A stretch of 64,000 nucleotides of DNA, taken from positions 14,795,021 through 14,859,020 of the forward strand of contig NC_051443.1 of NCBI RefSeq assembly GCF_001649575.2. Direction: 5' to 3'. Both the position numbers and the translations under genes were made by a program. Every line of letters begins with the position of its first letter. Positions within the stretch are counted from its first letter, which is position 1. The notes under the pieces were generated by a model. It ran no database searches. It worked only from the letters and a program-made list of their open reading frames with translations, and was not told the origin of the DNA. Below are positions 57,560-64,000 of this stretch, piece by piece. Origin of the DNA: Kryptolebias marmoratus. Lineage: Eukaryota > Chordata > Actinopteri > Cyprinodontiformes > Rivulidae.

Positions 57560-58760
57560 TCAGAAATGTTGGAGGATGGTTGGTGACAGTTTTGCGCAAG
57601 AAAGAATGTGGGCTGGACAGAGTTGATGTTCAGAATTCAGCAATGAATGTAATAAGCTGCCTCAGTCTAGGAGTTTTTTGGACACAACTTTGGCAAAGAA
57701 GAGATTTTATTCTTACCTCTCTTTCTCCTTTCTGGGCTTTGCCTGGCAAGCCATCACTGTCCTGGAGCTGCTGGCTAGACTCATTAGAAACATTAATCAT
57801 GGCTGTTGGGTTTCAGATATTAGGAAGGAGGCTATGGTCCTACACAACATGGACAGTAAGGCACGGCAGATGTCTTGAACACTTGGACCCACTTTGATAT
57901 GTGCCACCTGCACTGCAAAAGGTTTTGGCCTACTTCACTTCACCAGACAGCATCCTGCTACAACAGACTGTTTTGTTACAACAAATGTGTGGGTGAATCA
58001 GCTTGCCAATATGTTGCTGATCTATGGGACTTGGATTGTTTCTGCAAGTTTTGGGCCCTTTTCAATAAATTATTTTTGGACTAACTGGCTGAGGTGATAA
58101 AATTTGCAAAGATCCAAGTGAAACTTTTCAATGCTTTTTGACAATTTGACTTTGGGAGAAGGAAGACAAACTAAAGTCTACATAAAAGTGTAAAATAAAA
58201 TAGAAGTCCAGCTAGATGGTCCCTCAACCTTACTATACCCACTGATGGCATCAACAAGAAAATCTCTTCCTGCTTGTCCCTGAGGCATATGGTTTAGGGG
58301 TGAAACTTACCAGACACCACTGCACACCAATAATCCTGCTCTATGTGATATGTGTTCACTCACAGTTTGTACTGTCTGCCCAGGATATAGCCATGTCAGC
58401 GGTTTGGGAAATACCTTTGCCATGGATGGTCGCTAATACCTCTCAGACATCAACCTATCCAAATCTGCCAACTCAAAAAATTACGTATTCAATGAGCTCT
58501 AAGTCCCAACTGTTCAATTGGCACACACTGGATTTGGATGTTATGTGCCTGCCATGAGTTTCCCGGTCATTGCTTAACATCTTAAATTTGCAGCGGCTCT
58601 TTCCCCAAAAGATGGCCCTGACAGACACAGCTTTAAATTTGGCATGATGGGCTCAGTAGCCTTCTACATTCATTATGGGACCAGGTAACAACTATGATGC
58701 TGTGTAATGATTTCATGTTGGCCTTACCCTGGCCCATGCCATTTATATCTGGCAACTTTT
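57560..58760 (+). other. ORF-dense stretch, unidentified (possible decayed coding element)
   Basis: Base composition is more balanced and several plus-strand frames overlap: 105 residues (57580-57897), 66 (57678-57878), 69 (57875-58084), 67 (57894-58097) and 85 (58300-58557). With stops and frame changes ignored, the plus strand reads protein-like for over 1 kb (for example Cys- and Trp-rich between 57875 and 58084). I cannot assign a family. It could be a decayed retroposon or DNA-transposon gene, a processed pseudogene, or chance. It ends about 150 bp from the LINE fragment, which runs in the other direction. Confidence 0.3.
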
Positions 58761-58904
58761 ATTCATAGTTTCAAACAGAGAAACCAGTGAGATAAAATTA
58801 CGTACTACATGCTAGACTACAAACAAAAACAAAACAATAAAAAAAGAGTTCTAAAGCCATATAGAGCAACTGGTATATAAGTTTAAAGAAAGAAAAATCT
58901 CACC
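58761..58904. other. Spacer
   Basis: A-rich, nothing recognised. Confidence 0.4.
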
Positions 58905-59480
58905 ACATGTCACAGTTTTCTTGTAAATTTGACAATAATTGTCGTAACAGGGCATGATGCAGCTTGTTAAGATGATCTCCATAACCCATTATATATAGTG
59001 ATGAGGACAGAGGGAATCGTTCTCACATCAATCACTCTCCTGATGAAATGCATCCTCTGCTGAGCTTTCTTGGTCAAGTGTGTGGGGTTGAGGGTCCAGG
59101 AAAGATCCTAAATGATTAAAAGCTTATAGAAATCTATTGTTTCGGATTCTTTTCATAGGGGAATCTTAAAAAAAGAAATTTGATGAGTATTTTTTCCCTA
59201 AAACCCAGAGTCAGTTCTTTAGTTTAGTCAACATTTGGGGCAAACTATTGTTTCTATGCCATCTCAGCCATGTTACATCTGCTCTTTAACATACTGCTTA
59301 TGAGTCACACATCTGTTGTATCATCAGCAAAATTAATGATTAGCCTTGCAATCAATGTCAGCTGAGTAAACAGCAAAGTCCTGAGCACACATCCTTGAGG
59401 GTTTCCTATGTTTAGTTAGATGATACCTGATGTTTAATGTTTTACTGATGGAACATTATGTTTCACTGCCAACACATACT
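58905..59480 (-). pseudogene. LINE reverse-transcriptase fragment (CR1/L2/Rex-type)
   Basis: Decayed piece of the polymerase that copies a non-LTR retrotransposon into DNA. In minus-strand order: GNPQGCVLRTLLFT (about 59365-59408, reverse-transcriptase motif B region), INFADDTTDV (about 59307-59337, the catalytic xADD motif), then, after a stop and a decayed stretch, HLTKKAQQRMHFIRRV (about 59026-59078, thumb region) and ILTSCIMPCY (about 58948-58977). Blocks are in the correct order and spacing. Stops and frame changes are present, and the N-terminal part of the RT, the endonuclease and ORF1 are absent. Which clade it belongs to is inferred from the KKAQQRM-like block. Confidence 0.85.
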
Positions 59481-60772
59481 TAATTGCAACTCGGAAAATG
59501 ACCAAGTTCTGCAGATCTGTGTGAATTAACTCTCCTTAGTATCTTTAGTATTCACACACTTTCAGCACCTAATCACCATCAGTAAGGGTAGGTTTCATTA
59601 CTTCTTTTGCATAATTCCAAACTAATAATAAAATAAAAGACAACTTCTTATTTTATTTTAATGCAATTTACATAATTACCTAGATTAGTTTTACAACTTT
59701 CCTACAATTTTCAAGCATCTGTTTTAAACTTCAGTTACATCCATAATATCAGCTTTTAGGTGGGTTGAATAACTGATTATTTTATTGTGTAAACTGTTTT
59801 ATTTTGTAAACTGCATAACACATCACCTCAAGATCAAAACTGTGCTCTTCAGAGAACAACCAAGGGACATAAACTTGATCATCCACCAATAAAAATGGAA
59901 TTTAATGTAAATTATTGATTTTATATGTTTACGCCTTTTTTCAAGTTGGAAAGTAATCCAAGTTCATAGATGCCAGCATCATACTGTATGTAGTTTACAG
60001 AAAGAAAAAAAAATGTAGTAAAAAAAAAACTGCAGTTTAATTTTTGCTAAACTTCAATGTGATTTAAGTCTTCTTCCAGATTCACCCGCCTCATATATCT
60101 GTAACTCTGGTCTCCTGCTGGGTCTGCCTGAGGCAAACAGTGCTTGAATTTATTAGTCTGATAGTGATGTGGAGTCAGAACAAGAGAAACCCTCATTTTA
60201 TCCCTAATGCGTACTATTCCAAATGTCCAAGAACTTTGTTTGCTTACAGGTTCAGTTTTATTACCAACAGTGGAGAAGCAAAAGCAATCAGAATGAGAAA
60301 TCACAAGCTCCCAATATTTATAACTGTTAAGAAAACATTTGGTGTTTCTGAAATGCACATTCTTTTAGTTTATCAATAACTGAAGCTGTGTTTTCAAATA
60401 AATATATTATGCATCTTTTAAAAATATTTTACAAAATCTACAAAATAAAATAATTCTTATGCAATTCCATGCACTACTACTTTTCTAATAAGAAAAAGAA
60501 AAGGTTCATAATAAGTAGGAGGCACAATGTCTTTAGTCAGAACTGCAAAAAGAAGAGGGTGCAATGAGATGATGTAATTAAGTCTGCCAGTCAAATCTCA
60601 AATGAAGGGAATCCAGTGGTGAATAAATTAACATGATGAAAGGCCTGGTGACGAGGAGCAGATTGGACAATGGAAATGAGGCTGTTGAATATCGAATATT
60701 ACAACTCTTTGGTGTTAAAAGAGTTTTAACCAACCTTGTGTGCAACCATAACTCCATAGATTTTTGTGTTTT
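59481..60772. other. AT-rich non-coding stretch
   Basis: No gene is recognised. Frames at 60047-60379 overlap on both strands and lack domains. Confidence 0.5.
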
Positions 60773-60849
60773 TGACAAGGACGCAGGGTAAAGTGTCCAG
60801 TGAGCGAGACCAAAACCAGACACGGAGACAACAGCTGAAGGTAAGTGTT

Positions 60850-60855
60850 TTTATT
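60850..60855 (-). terminator. Polyadenylation signal of the solo LTR
   Basis: AATAAA on the minus strand, about 80 bp before the LTR end. Confidence 0.6.
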
Positions 60856-61264
60856 TACAAGGTGGAGTCTATGTACAGTGCGCGTGCCGTGGTTGGATCT
60901 GGAAGGAAAGAGGACAGGGTGAGTCTCGGGTACCAATCCTGCAATCAGCTGAGCACTGCACGAACGACTTAATTGTTTGTCCTTTGGTCTTACAGATCCA
61001 GAAGGTGTCCAGCGGTGAGGAGGGAAAAGGAGGAGGCGTTCAGGTGATCCAGGAGTCGACAAACCAGTAATCCCGTCCAGGTGAGTATTCCGAAAACCAG
61101 GGTAGGTATCTGTGAGTCCAAAGCTCCGTGACGTGGCAAGGTATCTAAAACAAGGTCCATAGAAAACGTAGTCAATAGTTAACCAGAACTTGGTTAGAAA
61201 CGGTGGCTGGGAATCTAACCCAGGAGGTTCGATGCTCCAGCGAAGGTCTGGTCTCAACTGGAGG

Positions 61265-61272
61265 CTTAAGTA
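61265..61272 (-). promoter_or_regulatory. TATA-like box of the solo LTR
   Basis: TACTTAAG about 100 bp inside the LTR on the minus strand. Position matches the LTR at 6610. Confidence 0.45.
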
Positions 61273-61372
61273 CTGGCAGTCCTCATTAACCCGAATCTGG
61301 ATCACCTGTGAAAGTAAGAAACTGGAGGAGCCGCCCCAAGGCGGGGCTAAAACTCCAGATCCCTACAGTTTT

Positions 61373-62869
61373 ATAATTTATTACATTTATTGAACCTTTT
61401 TGTTGAACTTGATTGAATTCACCTTTAATTGTGAAACATTTATTGGCGATAATTTACAATATAAAGTCTACTTGACTATGTCACTTTAACTTGGCTAGAA
61501 ATTCCAGACTAGTGTTTTCTCGCTGAAGAAAAAAAACAAGTTGAGGTATATATTCTCCAACAATCTTGTCATCCCCCAAGCAAACAAATACACAAAGTAA
61601 TGTACATATCATCAAGATACATTGAGTGCAGCAGTGGTGATGATGAGTCACTGTGGCTATTGTGACCAACATTTGCATAACAGACAGAATTTTTTATGTG
61701 CAGGGCGACTGTTCTACCTACAGTAACACATGGACCAAGATATAAGCACCAAGTGAGGTTTGTTTTGTTGGAGGTGATAAAGATTTTCCAGAACTGCAGT
61801 ATGCAACTAGACAGGGAGAATCACTGGAAATCCAACTTTCTTCTGTATCACAAACTGAGTGACATTTGCTTTATTTTAATAGAAATCTAATCAGCGACAA
61901 ACTGTGTGAATTGTTCAGTCATTGTTTGACGTCATTCTGTGACTCAACTACAGATACTATTTTCAAAACAACAAGAACATGATGAAATGTTTGAGCCATC
62001 TTGAGCGTGCCCGGAAGCTAAATTACCTCAGTGACAGAAAATCTCAAAAATAGATGGGGAAGTTTTAAATTAAAAGCTACAACCAATAGAATTATGAGAT
62101 GTGACGGGTTCAGTGAACCTTGTATCATTTTATGTCTGCAACTCCAACCAAAACTTGTCATGTGTCACCACCACTTGCAGGCAAATGACTCTGTAATGGC
62201 ACCATTTATCCATTTAGCCTCATTGAGTTCTATGCGATGCTGCTTCCACCAGGTTCTTTGGCTATCCCTTGATGATTCAAGCACTTGACGGCAAGTGGAC
62301 CATTGGAGAGTTAGTGAGTTGTAAAGTGTGACTTCAGCTGATGTCAAAATTATTTAAAAATGTGTTTATCTACATACTTGAAGTTTGAGTCACTTCAAAT
62401 TTCAAAAAATAATTTCTATCCTTAAGACTGCATAGCTAACTATATTTTTCACTAGTTAGATTAATACATCTAATTTACAGTTTTGTCTAATGGATCAATG
62501 GTATTGCTAAAAATCTGGGAAAATTATAAATCTAAACATTAAACACATTTTCTTTTTTTTTTAGAATACAATTATTTATCTAAATTATACAAATAGGAAA
62601 ACAAATCATCCTACAAATCATAAACATTGTTCATATTCATGTTCAACATAAGATGATATATTAAGAACCTGTGCTCATTTGCAATGTTTTAACAATAATG
62701 TAAATAATTTGAGTGTTCAGTCAAATATTCTTATACATTCTTAAACACAGGCTTGAACACAAGATATTGGAAATTCTCCTGAAACAGGATCACAAAATAT
62801 TAATAATCATGAATGGTTAGTAGGAGACTTGCAAATCTTGCATGCTTTTTTATTTTAATTAGACAGTTG
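61373..62869. other. Non-coding stretch
   Basis: No gene is recognised. 62030-62350 is less AT-rich with short frames on both strands and may hold a diverged repeat I cannot name. Confidence 0.45.
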
Positions 62870-63135
62870 CTCTAATTGCTTTTGTGTGCTGCATTGCAGA
62901 ACTTTGAGGGAAGCCTGATTGAGACAGAAGTTTGCTGATATATGAATAAACTCCAACGCAGAAGATTGGGCTGCTTATGTCTCATGGGAAATATTTGTAC
63001 GAATTGTGGTTATGTCACATCTCTGCAAGTTTCCAAACATTTAGAGCCATCTGTTGCCAGGCTAATTGTTGCCACAGACCACCTCTCCAGCATGACTATA
63101 AGAGGGTTAAAAGAAAATATTTGACAATTTGCTAT
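62870..63135. other. Candidate conserved non-coding block (weak)
   Basis: Non-repetitive, less AT-rich. A 60-residue plus frame (62942-63124) shows no domain. Confidence 0.2.
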
Positions 63136-63289
63136 TGTTCATTATCAAAATAAAGCACAATAACTTAAAACAGGAGGTGTGGGGTTTGTGTTTCTATAAA
63201 CGGCTAAATAAAAAAAGGCCTGGTCATTTTGAATAAATGCACATTGCATGGTGCTTTTCACAACAGAGTTTTAAAATAAAATAAGCAAA
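63136..63289. other. Spacer
   Basis: Nothing is recognised. Confidence 0.4.
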
Positions 63290-63635
63290 TGATGAGAGGG
63301 GACAGCGTTATAGCTATTTTGGTCAAATCTTGTAAGTGGCATTATGCTCTAATGCAATATTTCAAGATCTTACAAGATATATTAGCATTTAGAGAATGTG
63401 CTGAGTATGACTCTCAGCCAATACCACACCAAATCTAGCTCAATATCTGTAAACTTGACTAATTTTCCAATATATTTGATGTTGATTAGCTGTAGTGATG
63501 ATCTTGTACTGGGTTTACTTCAAACGTTAATCAGTTGTAGATGATGATTACTTTCTCTGACTTTCATTAAAATCCATCCACCAATTCACAAAATAGTTTA
63601 ATAACAGACAGACAAAAACACACAAACACAAGCAT
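63290..63635 (-). repeat. Dispersed repeat family B, copy 2 (inverted)
   Basis: On the minus strand the ordered phrases TTTTAATGAAAGTCAGAG, AACTGATTAACGTTTGAAGT, ACAAGATCATC, CTACAGCTAATC, TTACAGATATTGAGCTAG and TGGTGTGG match copy 1 at 51911. This copy runs further at its 3' end (to about 63290). It is diverged from copy 1, so both are old. Confidence 0.65.
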
Positions 63636-63881
63636 AATCAGTAACTTTTCACCTTACAGAATAAGTAATACATGTTTTAATTCATTTCATCAAGTATATG
63701 TCATCATGTATATCTAGGGATGAAGTGAATTAAGATCATGAAAAGAAAAAAAAAATCCTGTTTGTTTACTCAGGCTTTTCTTATCGCTAAGTTGATTTCA
63801 GCAACTCAGCCAGGGTCCAGAAACTAACAGCAAACATGTTGCATCAATCAGAGACTGGAATCAAATGAAGCTCTTCTGGGT
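63636..63881. other. AT-rich spacer
   Basis: Nothing is recognised. Confidence 0.4.
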
Positions 63882-63959
63882 CAGCACCATGGACAGCAAG
63901 CAGAATTTCTATCTACTTGAGTGTCTGCTGACGTTTCTTTCAGCACCACGGACAGCAAC
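63882..63959 (+). repeat. Direct repeat, 18-bp unit at 60-bp spacing
   Basis: CAGCACCATGGACAGCAA at about 63881 recurs as CAGCACCACGGACAGCAA about 60 bases later, one base different. The unit could be part of a longer tandem array cut by the window end. Confidence 0.7.
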
Positions 63960-64000
63960 TGCAAACATTTGACTTGTGTGCAGAGAAAGTCAACTCACTC

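Larger units (their letters stand above)
60773..61367 (-). mobile_element. Solo LTR, Gypsy/ERV type, intact ends
   Basis: On the plus strand it starts TGACAAGG and ends CCCTACA; read on the minus strand it begins TGTAGGGATC and ends TTGTCA, so it has TG...CA ends. GTTTT flanks both sides (60768-60772 and 61368-61372), a perfect 5-bp target duplication. On the minus strand a TATA-like TACTTAAG (61265-61272) precedes AATAAA (60850-60855). No internal region remains. The 196-residue minus frame (60715-61305) is LTR sequence. It is more GC-rich than the surroundings. Sequence differs from the LTR at 6610, so a different family. Confidence 0.9.

Noticed and set aside
60715..61305. 196-residue minus-strand open frame
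   Set aside because: Lies almost wholly inside the solo LTR with a perfect 5-bp target duplication.
1..64000. CRISPR arrays, tRNA or rRNA genes, bacterial operons
   Set aside because: No regularly spaced repeats, cloverleaf sequence with A and B boxes, or rRNA segments were seen; the window is vertebrate.

Overview
The window looks like intergenic or deep intronic DNA from a ray-finned fish, most likely an acanthomorph (spiny-rayed) teleost. The evidence is the AT-rich background without bacterial-style gene packing, a set of repeats I recognise from teleost genomes, and many microsatellites. Recognised repeats are Tc1-like transposons, a hAT-type palindromic MITE, a piggyBac-type MITE, Gypsy/ERV-type solo LTRs, a CR1/L2/Rex-type LINE fragment and a SINE/LINE tail ending in (ATCC)n. 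Repeat family names come from recall, not from a database search. I found no convincing protein-coding exon of a host gene on either strand; almost all open frames are short chance frames or lie inside mobile elements.

Layout. 1-5 kb: a non-autonomous DNA transposon (958-1592) and a gutted Tc1-like element (3973-4968). 5.8-12.7 kb: candidate conserved non-coding blocks, two perfect RFX X-box motifs, a paired ERR/NR5-type inverted site, and a solo LTR (6610-7346) that landed inside the tail of an older SINE/LINE fragment. 14.9 kb: a hAT-type MITE with an 8-bp target duplication. 16-18 kb: three blocks that look like conserved regulatory DNA. 21.2 kb: a 79-bp nested palindrome beside a degenerate TTAGC-like repeat. 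22.9 kb: a 79-bp 5'-truncated retroposed tail with a 9-bp target duplication. 25.2-26.7 kb: a full-length but dead Tc1-like element with long inverted repeats. 28.4 kb: a run of 25 G. 36.9-38.1 kb: a 994-base assembly gap inside an (AT)n array. 39.35-39.48 kb: two strong back-to-back hairpins in a candidate conserved block. 41.1-41.4 kb: a dispersed repeat interrupted by an 85-bp piggyBac-type MITE at a TTAA. 50.9-52.2 kb: a SINE/LINE tail, a long (TA)n and one copy of a dispersed family whose second copy lies inverted at 63.3-63.6 kb. 54.1-54.5 kb: a third Tc1-like remnant. 56.5 kb: a G-quadruplex motif. 57.5-58.8 kb: an ORF-dense stretch I cannot identify. 58.9-59.5 kb: a LINE reverse-transcriptase fragment. 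60.8-61.4 kb: a second solo LTR with a perfect 5-bp target duplication.

No genes act together here. If the window has a host function it is probably regulatory, through distal enhancers scattered in repeat-littered DNA. The most noteworthy unexplained structure is the twin hairpin at 39352-39484: the second hairpin has pre-miRNA-like size and pairing, and every wobble pair is of the G-U type for a plus-strand RNA. Calls of candidate conserved non-coding block rest only on base composition and motif density, so their confidence is kept low.
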